Of a DNA stretch of 60,000 nucleotides, positions 37,209 through 47,200 are shown piece by piece. How positions within the stretch are numbered: position 1 is the stretch's first letter; each line of letters opens with the position of its first letter. The stretch is from Membranipora membranacea (Eukaryota > Bryozoa > Gymnolaemata > Cheilostomatida > Membraniporidae): the NCBI GenBank assembly GCA_914767715.1, contig OU612066.1, positions 26,574,283 to 26,634,282 on the forward strand, written 5' to 3'. The position numbers and the translations under genes are program-made. The notes below the pieces were generated by a model. The model made no database searches, had not been told where the DNA came from, and worked only from the letters and a program-made list of their open reading frames with translations.

Positions 37209-40200
37209 TCATTCCACTACACCATTACCTTGAGGATGGTAAGGTGTAGTTTTGCTTTTATCCACTTTCCAGAGCTGACACAGTTCTTTCATTAGCTGGC
37301 CTTCAAATTGTGCCCCTCTGTCTGTATGTATCCTCTCTGGAAGTCCAAAGTAATTGAATACTTGTCTTTCCAGAGTCTCAATTATAGTGATAGTGGTTCC
37401 ATTTGGTATTGCAATAGCATCTTTCCATCTTGTGAAATGATCTGATATCACTAAAATCATGGTGTTTCCTCGCGGAGTCTTCTGAAATGGTCCTACCAGA
37501 TCTAGACTTAACACTTGCCAAGGCCTTCCAGCGAATAACCTTTGCTGATAATTAGTTTTGATATCCCTGCTGTGCTTAGCTGCCTGGCAGATTTCACAAG
37601 AGTTGATTGCTCTTCTTATCTGTGACACCATTCCAGGCCAAAACCAAGTCAATTTGATTCTTTGATAGGTTTTGTTTATGCCAGAATGGTGTTGAGTGTG
37701 GTGTTGTTGTATAACCAATGGTCTCATCTCTGTAGGGCAGACAATACTCCAAACATCTCTCCTATTGATTTGTATTCTTACTCTAAGGATACCATTCATG
37801 ATCCTTAGAGTTGGCAGCATTTCACAGAGTTTTTTAAATTCTGTGCTCCCTTGGTTGATGATTTCTTTCCGTGGTGTTTCTCCAGATATTACCATCTTTC
37901 TGATCAGAGAGAGTTCACTTCCTTCTTTTGATTGTAAGGGAATGATGTCTTTCTCTAGATCTGATGATATTTGGATTCTGTGGACTTCTGTATCTTGGAG
38001 TTGAATAGGGTTGGCTGGCTGTCTGTTGTGAGAATCCATCCCTTTCATGTAGGTGGGCCTGATTCTTTCACCATGAAGCTTGCTTCTCCCTTCCAATCCT
38101 TGATGTGTCCTTTCTGAGTTCTGTAGATTTGAAGTCTGAACTGGCGGGTTACCATCTATAAGATCAATCCCTTTCATATAGGTGGGTCTTATCTTATCAT
38201 GGTATCGGTGCTGGGTTCTCTCTTCTTCTCTATCAGATAGTCCTGAGTTCTGAGGCATGGTCACAGAGGTAGACTGTGGATAATGTGGATCTATCCCTTT
38301 TGTGTAGGTGGGCCTGATCCAATCGTAATATTCAGGTTTCCTCCCTTCCAGTACCAAAGATTGTGGTATAGATTTAATGGTAGTTGTCTTCTCTCCTCTC
38401 CCTTCCAAAACTATACCATCATCTAATACCATCTGGTGAGATATGACCATCTCTTTCCAATGTGGTCCTCCATCTCTGTCTGTTATTCTGGTGCACTGCT
38501 TACAGTCCATACATTGTCTTGATAGACCATCTGCATTTCCATGCTTTATACCAGCTCTATGTTGTAGGGAGAAAGAAAATTCTGATAGAATTTCCAGCCA
38601 TCTGGCCACTTGGTGAGATGGTTCCCTTCGCTTATAGAGCCACTGTAGAGATGCATGATCAGTTCTGCAGAGGAATTTTCTGCCATACAGGTATGGTCTA
38701 AAATGTTTGACTGATAATATGACTGCTAGCAGTTCCCTCCTGGTGACGCAGTAATTTCTCTCTGCCGGGGAAAAAGTCTTACTCCAGTAAGCTATTACCC
38801 TCTCCTCACCATCATGGATCTGAGACAAGACAGCTCCTGCTCCATCTAGGCTAGCATCTGTGTCTAATATAAAGTCTTTACTGTAATCTGGATACGCAAG
38901 TACTGGTGATTCAGTGATGAAGCTTTTTAGAGTTTGAAAAGCTTTCTCCTCCTCACTGCCCCATACGAAAGTTGATCCTTTGATGGTCAATTTGTTCATG
39001 GGTTTGGCAACTGTAGCGTAGTCAGGACAGAACTTCCTGTAGTATCCCACAAATCCTAAGAAGGTCCTTACTTCTGATTGATTCTGTGGTATCTTCCAAT
39101 CCATTACAGCTTTAACTTTTGCCGGATCTGTAGACACTCCATCTTTGCTGACCATGTGCCCAAGATATTTTACCTCTGTTTGTAGAAGTTCACACTTGGA
39201 TGGTTTCAGCTTAAGATTTGCAGACCTGAACCGTTTGAATACTGTTTCCAACCTGGTGATATGAGAGTCAAAGTCTTGTGAAAAGACTATAACATCATCC
39301 AGGTAAAGTAGCAAACTGTTCCACTGTAATCCTGATAGTATTTGCTCCATCAGCCTTTCAAAAGTTGCTGGCGCGGAAGTTAATCCAAACGGCAGCACTT
39401 TCCACTTCCATAACCCTCCTCTGGTTACAAATGCTGACTTCTCCTGTGCATCCTCATCCAATGGGACCTGCCAGTACCCAGACGCCATGTCCAAAGTACT
39501 GAACAGCATGCTGCCGGAGAGTGCATCTAAGCTATCGTCAATCCTGGGTAGGGGGTAGGCATCCTGATTTGTGACAGCGTTCAGTTGCCTGTAATCTATA
39601 CAGAGTCTCCAACCTGAACCTTTCTTCACTAATACCACCCCACTACACCATCCTGAATTAGTTGGCTCTACTAGTCCTCTCTGTACCAAATCCTTGACCT
39701 GTCTTTCCACCTCCTGGTCCTTTTCCATGCCTAGCCTTCTAGGAGGCTGCCTGATTGGTTTGGTGCCAGGTTCCACAGGTATCCCATGTGATACAAGATT
39801 AGTTCTGCCGATGTCTGAGTCATTTTTACTGAATACATCTTGATTTTCCACCAGAATTCTGGCCAGAGTCTGTTCCTGTGAAGGAGAGTTACAGCTTTTT
39901 ACAGCTTTCTCATACAGAGGGAATATATGTTCAGGTAAAGAGACTGAGGAGTTTATATGGTGACACTTTATAGAGTTGTCCTCTCTTGGTGAGTTGCTTC
40001 TGTGGTTTGTCTGTATCTCTTGGGGAGTGTGTATTTGATCTTCTGTAATTGGAGTGAATAAACCCAATGTGGTCCCAGCCCTGATTGTGATTGGGGCTTG
40101 ACTTGGATTTAAGCACCTTACAAGAATCCTTCTCCTAGAGTTGATTTTGGTAAGAGTAGCTGCCAGCATAACTTCGGAATGATTTTCTGCTGAATTCTCC

Positions 40201-40811
40201 ACAATGCCAATATGGTGAGCTGGGGGACTAGTTAATCTGCAGACCAACTGAGCTTCTGAGCCTGGAGGTACCGTAGTAGGGGAGACAATCTGTACTTTGT
40301 TACAAAGTAAGGCCCCATTCCTACTGGTACAGGCCAGAGATTGGTCCTGCATGATTAGAATTCCTTTATCAAATATCATAGTGCATTGATTTTCAGTGAA
40401 GAATTTCATTCCTAAGATTGCGTCATCAGTGATGTTGGCCACTTTAAATAGTATGGTCACATGAATAGTCCTGATTTTGCAGGTCAGTGTGATTGTCCCA
40501 TAAACAAGTAGGCCACTTCCATCAGCAAGGCTGGCAGTAGTCTCATTTGCTGCTAATTGTGTTTTGATCCTTTCTGGTAATCTGTTATAGAGATGTCTGG
40601 ATAGGATATTTTCGGTACTGCCGCTGTCAAGCAAGTATTGGAGAGGCTGACTCTCTACTTTGCCAGGTATGTATAAGCAGTCATAATTTGTCCAATCCAC
40701 ATCTCGAACTTGGGTTTTACCAGAGGATTTAGCACGGCTAGCAGTCTGATTAGACTCTTTCTGACGAGGTCCATGCTGAGCAGAATCCTTTACTGAGCTG
40801 GACCTTGGGAG
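37209..40811 (-). CDS. pol: Pol polyprotein: protease, RT, RNase H, integrase (to an in-frame stop)
   Basis: Reading from the -1 shift, domains come in order. The aspartic protease has LLDSGSTENILS. Reverse transcriptase has LDMASGYWQVPLD and the catalytic LLYLDDVIVF. RNase H has LDTDASLDGAGA and RTDHASLQWL. A linker with three tandem repeats follows (separate entry). Integrase has its HHCC zinc domain (HHTQHHSG..., CEICQ) and a core with D (SLDLVGPF), D (HTDRGAQF) and E (GNGVVE). The first codon recognisable without frameshift is at 40700, a GTG, so fusion to Gag is the likely route of expression. A TGA at 37209-37211 comes immediately after the catalytic Glu; the same frame then continues open to 34911. 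Confidence 0.95.
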   Translation of the reverse strand, partial: LPRSSSVKDSAQHGPRQKESNQTASRAKSSGKTQVRDVDWTNYDCLYIPGKVESQPLQYLLDSGSTENILSRHLYNRLPERIKTQLAANETTASLADGSGLLVYGTITLTCKIRTIHVTILFKVANITDDAILGMKFFTENQCTMIFDKGILIMQDQSLACTSRNGALLCNKVQIVSPTTVPPGSEAQLVCRLTSPPAHHIGIVENSAENHSEVMLAATLTKINSRRRILVRCLNPSQAPITIRAGTTLGLFTPITEDQIHTPQEIQTNHRSNSPREDNSIKCHHINSSVSLPEHIFPLYEKAVKSCNSPSQEQTLARILVENQDVFSKNDSDIGRTNLVSHGIPVEPGTKPIRQPPRRLGMEKDQEVERQVKDLVQRGLVEPTNSGWCSGVVLVKKGSGWRLCIDYRQLNAVTNQDAYPLPRIDDSLDALSGSMLFSTLDMASGYWQVPLDEDAQEKSAFVTRGGLWKWKVLPFGLTSAPATFERLMEQILSGLQWNSLLLYLDDVIVFSQDFDSHITRLETVFKRFRSANLKLKPSKCELLQTEVKYLGHMVSKDGVSTDPAKVKAVMDWKIPQNQSEVRTFLGFVGYYRKFCPDYATVAKPMNKLTIKGSTFVWGSEEEKAFQTLKSFITESPVLAYPDYSKDFILDTDASLDGAGAVLSQIHDGEERVIAYWSKTFSPAERNYCVTRRELLAVILSVKHFRPYLYGRKFLCRTDHASLQWLYKRREPSHQVARWLEILSEFSFSLQHRAGIKHGNADGLSRQCMDCKQCTRITDRDGGPHWKEMVISHQMVLDDGIVLEGRGEKTTTIKSIPQSLVLEGRKPEYYDWIRPTYTKGIDPHYPQSTSVTMPQNSGLSDREEERTQHRYHDKIRPTYMKGIDLIDGNPPVQTSNLQNSERTHQGLEGRSKLHGERIRPTYMKGMDSHNRQPANPIQLQDTEVHRIQISSDLEKDIIPLQSKEGSELSLIRKMVISGETPRKEIINQGSTEFKKLCEMLPTLRIMNGILRVRIQINRRDVWSIVCPTEMRPLVIQQHHTQHHSGINKTYQRIKLTWFWPGMVSQIRRAINSCEICQAAKHSRDIKTNYQQRLFAGRPWQVLSLDLVGPFQKTPRGNTMILVISDHFTRWKDAIAIPNGTTITIIETLERQVFNYFGLPERIHTDRGAQFEGQLMKELCQLWKVDKSKTTPYHPQGNGVVE
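38024..38375 (-). repeat. Three tandem ~42-residue repeats in the RNase H-integrase linker
   Basis: The motif IRPTY(M/T)KG(I/M)D occurs three times, encoded near plus 38294, 38168 and 38041, about 126 nt apart. Each is followed by a polar, Gln/Ser/Asn-rich tail, and LEGR precedes two of them. Protein and DNA are both repeated, so this is a recent or conserved tandem duplication between enzymatic domains. Confidence 0.85.
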
Positions 40812-40817
40812 TTTAAA
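40767..40817 (-). promoter_or_regulatory. -1 ribosomal frameshift signal between gag and pol
   Basis: In the gag frame the minus strand reads T TTA AAC (plus 40811-40817), the canonical X XXY YYZ slippery heptamer. After a 5-nt spacer comes a stem of AGGTCCA (plus 40799-40805) and TGGACCT (plus 40767-40773). Three more inner pairs, GCT with AGC, follow across a bulge. A -1 slip puts ribosomes exactly into the open pol frame, which is closed upstream only by gag's own reading. The gag stop lies 18 nt beyond the heptamer. Confidence 0.88.
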
Positions 40818-41884
40818 GTCGGCTGGGTTTTTCCAGACTGGAAATTCTCCTGACTATTAGCTCCTTGGTTCAGCTGAGGACAGTTTCTTTTCAGATGTGG
40901 CCCTCCACATTGGAAACAGCTTAGAGTCTTCTTTGTAAAGTTCTTCTTTGATGGTGGGTTTGGGAACAGATGTCCTGTATATCCTCCTGGCATATACATT
41001 CTGTTATCCTGATGTCCATAGAACTCCTGGGGATTAAATGGTAACTGAGGCATCATCTGCTGTCCTGGTAGCATGGGCTGTCCGGGCATCATATAAAGGG
41101 GATATGATTGGTTGGGGAAATATGGGGAGTTATCTTCTGTTTTTGTCGCTCCTGTCGAGATTTCCTTCAGTGTGTTTTGCATGATTTTGAGAGTCTCCAG
41201 TAGCATGTCCGGTTCCTCGGAGATAGCCGTCACCCTGGTCTTGTTTTCACTCTCTAGTGACATGAATTCATCAGATAGTGTTACTGCGGCCCGGACAGTG
41301 GTTGGTCTTGATGTGCACAAATGTTTCCTGAGTTCTTGGTTGTTGGTATTTCGTAAGAATTTGTCTAGCGCAATATCCTCTTGGTCTTCTTCAGCCATGG
41401 TAGGATAAGCTATCTCTACATAATTCTTGATTTCTTTTCCATACTCCAGAAAGCTTTGTGTAGATTTTTTCTTAATCTTCTCTAACTTGTCTCTGGCTTG
41501 TTTTATTGTTAGCCCGAATGTGGTTCTTAGATTTAACAATAGAGTTTCGATATTGTTTCCTTTCCCACAATCTAAAGCTTTCCCAGATAGACTTCCTCGT
41601 AGATGTATAAGTGTTTCTTGGTTTGTCCATTCATTGGTGTCAGCAATTTCTTGGAATGCTGATATGAATTGTTCGACATCACCTATGCCATCATATTTGG
41701 GTGCTTTAATCTGTTGTCTTCGTGGTTGGTTTATTTGGGTAGCTGCTCTGAGTGCCGTGACGAGTGTTGCCATTGTCAACATGTCGGCTGGTCCTGGATT
41801 GGCCTCTGCGTTTTGATTTTGTTCATCCATATTATTGTTTATTAGCTCTTGTTCCATGGATCTTCTTCTTGCTCTTCTAGCCAT
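40790..41884 (-). CDS. gag: Gag polyprotein of the gypsy element
   Basis: 364 residues, intact. The N-terminus is basic (MARRARRRSMEQE), followed by a capsid-like helical region with PKYDGIGDVEQFISAFQ, the typical gypsy Gag homology motif. A zinc knuckle CFQCGGPHLKRNC (C-x2-C-x3-H-x4-C) lies near the C-terminus, for RNA binding. The frame ends at TAA 40790-40792. The pol frame overlaps its last codons at -1, and a frameshift signal lies just upstream of the stop. Confidence 0.95.
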   Translation of the reverse strand: MARRARRRSMEQELINNNMDEQNQNAEANPGPADMLTMATLVTALRAATQINQPRRQQIKAPKYDGIGDVEQFISAFQEIADTNEWTNQETLIHLRGSLSGKALDCGKGNNIETLLLNLRTTFGLTIKQARDKLEKIKKKSTQSFLEYGKEIKNYVEIAYPTMAEEDQEDIALDKFLRNTNNQELRKHLCTSRPTTVRAAVTLSDEFMSLESENKTRVTAISEEPDMLLETLKIMQNTLKEISTGATKTEDNSPYFPNQSYPLYMMPGQPMLPGQQMMPQLPFNPQEFYGHQDNRMYMPGGYTGHLFPNPPSKKNFTKKTLSCFQCGGPHLKRNCPQLNQGANSQENFQSGKTQPTLNSQGPAQ

Positions 41885-41909
41885 AATTATAATCTAGCTT
41901 GGTAATATA

Positions 41910-41927
41910 ATCCCACTGCTGCCACCA
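41910..41927 (-). other. Primer binding site, tRNA-Leu type
   Basis: Two bases after the 5' LTR the element reads TGGTGGCAGCAGTGGGAT on the minus strand. It complements a tRNA 3' end ATCCCACTGCTGCCACCA, which differs by one base from the end of animal tRNA-Leu(AAG/CAG) as I recall it. Leucine tRNA priming is therefore likely. Confidence 0.75.
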
Positions 41928-41929
41928 AA

Positions 41930-42658
41930 TGTAATAAACAGCAAGGGTGCAGTTTACATATAGCAAGTACTCCTGTACTTGGCTATGATGCAAGAAAACA
42001 GCCAAGGTGTTATCACATACAACTAGTACTCCTGTACTCAGTTGTGTGGATTTGTTACCAAAAGATTGTATAATTAGGCAGAGTTCTGTATTTGATAGTT
42101 GGTAGCTTCTAAGAGATTACTTGTGATATGGAGTGAGTTTGTCTTATGATTATTATGCTGAGTTTATAATTAATCTCCTAGCTTAGTGCTATTTAGGATT
42201 AGGTTATTACCAAGTTCCACTTAATGAACCTTGTCTGAAAACCTTGTCCAAAAGACCTTGTCTGATAAACTGTATCTCAATAGACTTGCTCAATAGCCTT
42301 GTCCAATGAGTAATCCTGCCTTTTCCTGTTTATCTATTACTGAGTAATAAGATAAGATTAAGGTTTAGTTTCCTGAGTTCTTTTATTGTAGTGTAGAGTG
42401 AGATAGAGTTAACATGTCTGAGTAAAATATGGTTAAGCATCGCCTTTTATGCTTAGAGAACAATAGAGGCGCAAATAAAGAGATTAGCCAATGAAGAGAG
42501 GCTTAAGATAATTCTTTACAAATATGAGTATTAATGCAGGGAAACTACTTGTATAACTATTTGTATAATCTATTTACATAAGAATGTCTGTACATTTTAT
42601 GATTAACAATATGATTTTATGATTAACAATTATTGATGGCTTTTGCCTGTTCATATCA
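41930..42658 (-). repeat. 5' LTR of the gypsy element
   Basis: The same 729-bp sequence as 34079-34807, lying upstream of gag in element orientation. It would carry the promoter. It is followed immediately by the primer binding site. Confidence 0.97.
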
Positions 42659-42712
42659 ACTGGACATTAGCAAAGTAAAGACATGTAAGTCCCAGGAGCC
42701 CATGCATGCAGA

Positions 42713-44239
42713 CCCAACTTGCCTAGTGAATACTGGCCTTTGCACTATGCAGGAAATACTTATAAAAATACTACTAAGGCCAAATCAGGTCCTAGTCTCC
42801 TACTACTACCCAGCCGGCAAGGCTTAGCCAGCAACCTTTTGAAGAGGTTGCCAATGGGTAGCTTTTTTGTTGGCCAATATTTTCTGACATCACCTGTCTA
42901 TGATAGGTATGCCAGAGGGAGCCACATATCCCCATTTGCCAGCAACAGATAAAAGTGGTTTTAGATGCTTCTGCTTTTATACTTTATTTTCTTGCCGTCG
43001 GCGGTTGCAGAAATAACTTTTCTGGACTGACAAAGCATAGCTAACACTCAAATTATAATGTTTTTACCATCTATTAGTATGGCTCCAGGATGAGAACAGT
43101 TTATTCCTCACTTTTTTCAATAGTACACGGAAGTCTAGGCTGAGTGTAAAAATGGTTGTCAATGCGAGGTCGATATCATTCGCAGACCAAAGTAGCATTT
43201 ATCTCCCCTAGCTGATTGATTATTATCAAGAATTCTCTACACCCAGACACCAAACAACCAAATAATAAATCAGCATCCCTATTTAATTCCTGTGAACCAG
43301 TATCACATCCAAGAAGTTTGAAACTGGCAAATATGTGGCCATTGATTGAATCAACTGCTTCTGGCACCACTTGCCACTCAACCTAAAAAGTGGTGATCAT
43401 GAAATGATGCATTTGTTGTAGCATGAATAAATTAACTCCAGCTGAGTCTTTACACTCTTCCACCGGTCCATATGGCATACAATTGGCAACAGTGTTCAGC
43501 CTCTTCTGATAACCTCTTTCCAACTCAGTTTAGACAACTAATTGCCCGATGGGTAGTACTAGCATTTTTGTTGGGCTAGATTTACTGTGATCGTGACACT
43601 CGGCCCTAGGACCCAGCATACCTATGCTTAGGCTATGGTAAGGGAAGAAAGGCTGGAATCTCACCTTCATTACAGAAAAAGTCCAGTTCTGTATGGGCAG
43701 CAGCCAATATTATGAGATAATCATTGTAGAGGGTTCGCTGTTGCAGCCCATGTTGCATGCTAAGACATATTTTAGGTACTTAGTCCAATCCAACACTTAG
43801 GTTTTGTGAGACATGTGCTGCATGTTACATGTACTACAGCACTCAAGCTGCCCCTCAGCAGGAACAACAGTGCTTTATGGGCCTTGAGGGCTGTAAGACA
43901 TGTCCCATTCAACACCTGCCACATGTCTTACAACACCCATTGTCAGTGACGGTGTTTAGTGCACATGTGGACCAGCCTAAAATTTCGGCTCTTTGGTTAA
44001 TATCGCTTAGTATTTCTAGTTACTCCTAGGTTTTTGTATTTATAGACTGTGGAACTAGTCTTGTTACATGTACAAATAGCAGTCAAAGCTTCCATTGTAT
44101 ACATAAATAGTTCATAAATTAGGTCGCAACACCCCTCTAGTCATCATAGGAAGCTTTCTCTAGTGCAAATATAGGAGCTTAAACATGCTGACTATTTTCG
44201 TTTTTTAGCAGGTTGAGTGCTCTGGTTAGAGTGAGAGAC
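42713..44239. other. Intergenic region upstream of the zinc-finger gene
   Basis: No coding exon is supported. A short inverted repeat TGTAAGACATG / CATGTCTTACA lies at about 43890-43932. A non-coding first exon of the zinc-finger gene may lie here, because its first recognised exon begins with a splice acceptor (tttttagcag, ending 44210). Confidence 0.45.
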
Positions 44240-47200
44240 ATGGAGAACCTTATAAAGCAGGCTGATAATTTGGAGGCTGCTCTCAGCACAATACCCAGTA
44301 GTAGTGCAGTTAATGCAGACCAGCTCAGGTCTCTACTCAATCAGTTCAAACAAGTTATCAATAGTAACCAAAAATCAGCAGGTATGTCGAGTTGCAATGC
44401 AAATACAATTGGCTAATCATGGGATGATTTCAATTAGAACTGTCGCTGGCATAGTTGTAAGAAGATATCTGCATGTTAGATATGGTTTTTGTGCCCTGTT
44501 TATCTGCAATCATTTACGCACAACTTGTCTTTTGTTATAATATTTACATAATTAGTAGTATACATAATTATGTAGTTAATACAGTACATACAGACTGAAC
44601 TTGTTGGTTGGATCAAAACACTGTCTGCTCTTCAGAAACCGTGGCCAATGGCCATGGTCAATAGAATATATATATCCACATATATATGTATATACTTTTA
44701 TTGGCACAAATATCATTTGTTCAAAATGTTTTTCAGAATAAGCCGAAAAAAAACTTAATAAAAACAAAACAATAAATATTCAAACAGAAGTGAAGCTAAA
44801 CAATTTAGACTGTGTTTTGAAATATTTAACATTCAATGATGAACGAGTGAGTGTAAGCCTATATCATTGCCCAAGTCTACAAAATGAAAACTACATATTC
44901 TTATTTCAGATATTGATAATGAATCAAAGAAGAGTACTACTGTGACCAATATCACCACTGATACCAAGACAGAGACTGAGGCAAGACATGCTCTTCATTT
45001 TCAAGTAGATCCTTGAAAATCGAGAAAAAATATGATGATATGCAATGTGTCTTGAAAAAGGCCAGAATAGAATACTGTATATAGGTTTGAACAAAGTACA
45101 ATACACAATGATTCTTTATATATAGTCCATGTCCTTGTGTCAAATTAATCATGATGATAGTGAGGTTGGTGAGATAAGAATGATGTATTTGATTCCTACA
45201 GGTTGCAGTAAAAGTAGAGATACCTGAACCAAACACTCCCAAAACACCAAACCTACGCCGCTCCAAGCGGAAGAGAGATTCAGGTAGATTGTTGATTATC
45301 AGGCATATAGCTAAGGTCTATTGCTGTCCTTCTATTTTCCAGGATACCCTGATATACCACATAGTTTCCCTCAAAAGAGAGTTACCTGAAAACAATTAAG
45401 TTTTACACACATGTAGATAGTTCCAACCACTGAGGTCTTAATAAATGTTATTCCATATCAGTGGTTTTTAACATTTCGATCGATTTTGATAGTGATTTGT
45501 TCTCTTGTTGTGTGTGAACTATCCTGCATGGCATGCCTAGAAAAATACATTTTGCAGGGGGTCATTCAATTGAAAACAGGAACAGTAACCATTGCTCACT
45601 CAGATAGTCAGCAAGACCTGCTAGGGGTCTCGCTCCTAATTTGCTCACTCATTGATGGAACTATATACATAGAATAATACAGCGAACAATTTGGGTCCAA
45701 ATTTGGCAAATTGAAAGACCAAATGAGCGAAAATTTGAGCAAGTGATCGTAATATTTTTCTCTTAAAAGCAATCCTCATCCTAATTAAATCACCACGCTG
45801 ATTATTTCCTCATACAACTAGTAACTACATATTTTTAGGTAAATTTTCCAGTTTTTTCCAGTTTCCATTTCCACTGTACCACCACCAAAAGAAGTACTAC
45901 AAAGTATAAGTTCTCTTTTAGAGAAAACTGAATCAGGCCTCACAGATGCTGACACTGAAGACTATAAACCATTGACCCCTGGTAAAGATATGTCCTATGA
46001 ACATGGTACTGACTCAGAGGGGAGCTGTGACCCACCTGATTATGAGGAATTATCTCCCAGAATGAGTGATGATGAACAAACTGAAGGTGAGCAGAGTTCT
46101 AACATAAAACTGATCCATGAAAAAAGCTACTGTTCTTGCCCCACAGAAGTGTGTATTTATTACGCTAGTACTGTGGGTTTTAACGGGCAAGTTTACTCAT
46201 CCATGAAAACTATTGTACACACAAGCAGGTTAAGCTAGAGTTTAGTTTAACTAGTTTGAGGGTGACATTATGTTTGCTAGTACAAACGTTGGCTGGATGG
46301 ATGGAGGATGTGTGAATTTTAGCTAGTCATACAAAGGAAAATTTCCTCCTGCAAGTGCTTTTTGTATGTAGGGGAGTTTCATTCAAGTTATAGTTATTGT
46401 CTGATTGCTGTCTGCTGCCTACACCTAGTTTAAGTAACTTATTCTAATTGTTTTATATGGGCAGCTACTATCAGTCATATGCCTGTATATCAATATAAAA
46501 GTTTCAGCTATTGAACTACTTGCTGTTAGGTTGTTGAAAACCCAGAACAGGATGCTTAATTTGTGTGTATATGACCAAAACAGTGACTTTCCTGAAAGTG
46601 AAAGTACCTATTCATATTATAGTGAACGCGAAAGTAATTCAGTTTCACTTTCACTATATCTCGATAGATGTTTTAGTTTACTCTACTTGTACTCGGAATC
46701 AAGTTGTGATACTCTACTTGTACTCGGAATCAAGTTGTGATACTCTACTTGTACTCGGAATCAAGTTGTGATACTCTACTTGTACTCGGAAGGCAGAAAC
46801 ATGTGTATACTTGTACTTGTACTCGATTTTGTTTTGAGTACTCCCTTACTCTACTTGAACTGAGAAAAAGTACTTGAGCACAGCTCTGTTATAAATACCA
46901 CAAACAGTTATAGATAGCCAAATTTGTGGTCTTAATTAAATTGAACTTGATTTTATAGTTTGTCATTTGTATATGTTATATAGATTCAATCTGTTTCGTA
47001 TTTGTGGTTACAATCAGGTGAAAATGTAGCAGAGACTGAAGACTATTGGCCGATCAAATGTCAGATATGCGAGATGGGAATGCTCATGTCAAGGTCAAAT
47101 GATGGTGTAATTGATGATTATGCTGCTCAGCTCAATAATGGTGAGTTGTGATGTAAATAGGAAAGGTGCCACTTGTTATGCACCAAATCAATTTGTGCAA

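Larger units (their letters stand above)
34079..42658 (-). mobile_element. Near-intact Ty3/gypsy LTR retrotransposon, 8,580 bp
   Basis: Two 729-bp LTRs with TG...CA ends bound gag, protease, reverse transcriptase, RNase H and integrase on the minus strand. The order RT-RNaseH-IN defines the Ty3/gypsy (Metaviridae) type. A 4-bp target duplication ACTG flanks it (34075-34078 and 42659-42662). By eye the LTRs differ at one position (A at ~34155 against G in the other copy), so the insertion is young. A tRNA primer site, a polypurine tract and a -1 frameshift signal are all recognisable. No envelope frame was found; the part downstream of integrase is a long extension of Pol. One in-frame stop interrupts integrase. 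Confidence 0.97.
34004..42704. mobile_element. Hairpin MITE split by the gypsy insertion
   Basis: The left piece (34004-34078) starts CATGGGCCCCTGGGAC and the right piece (42659-42704) ends in its complement GTCCCAGGAGCCCATG. An 8-bp duplication CATGCAGA flanks the outer ends (33996-34003 and 42705-42712). With the retrotransposon and its ACTG duplication removed, the element is 117 bp and folds into a hairpin. A related copy is at 12684-12788. The MITE is therefore older than the gypsy insertion. Confidence 0.8.

Noticed and set aside
37696-41816. Plus-strand open frames inside the retrotransposon
   Set aside because: They are antisense shadows of gag and pol with no domain of their own.
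46681-46792. CRISPR-like array from the 31-bp repeats
   Set aside because: Units are directly adjacent without spacers, in an intron of a eukaryotic gene.
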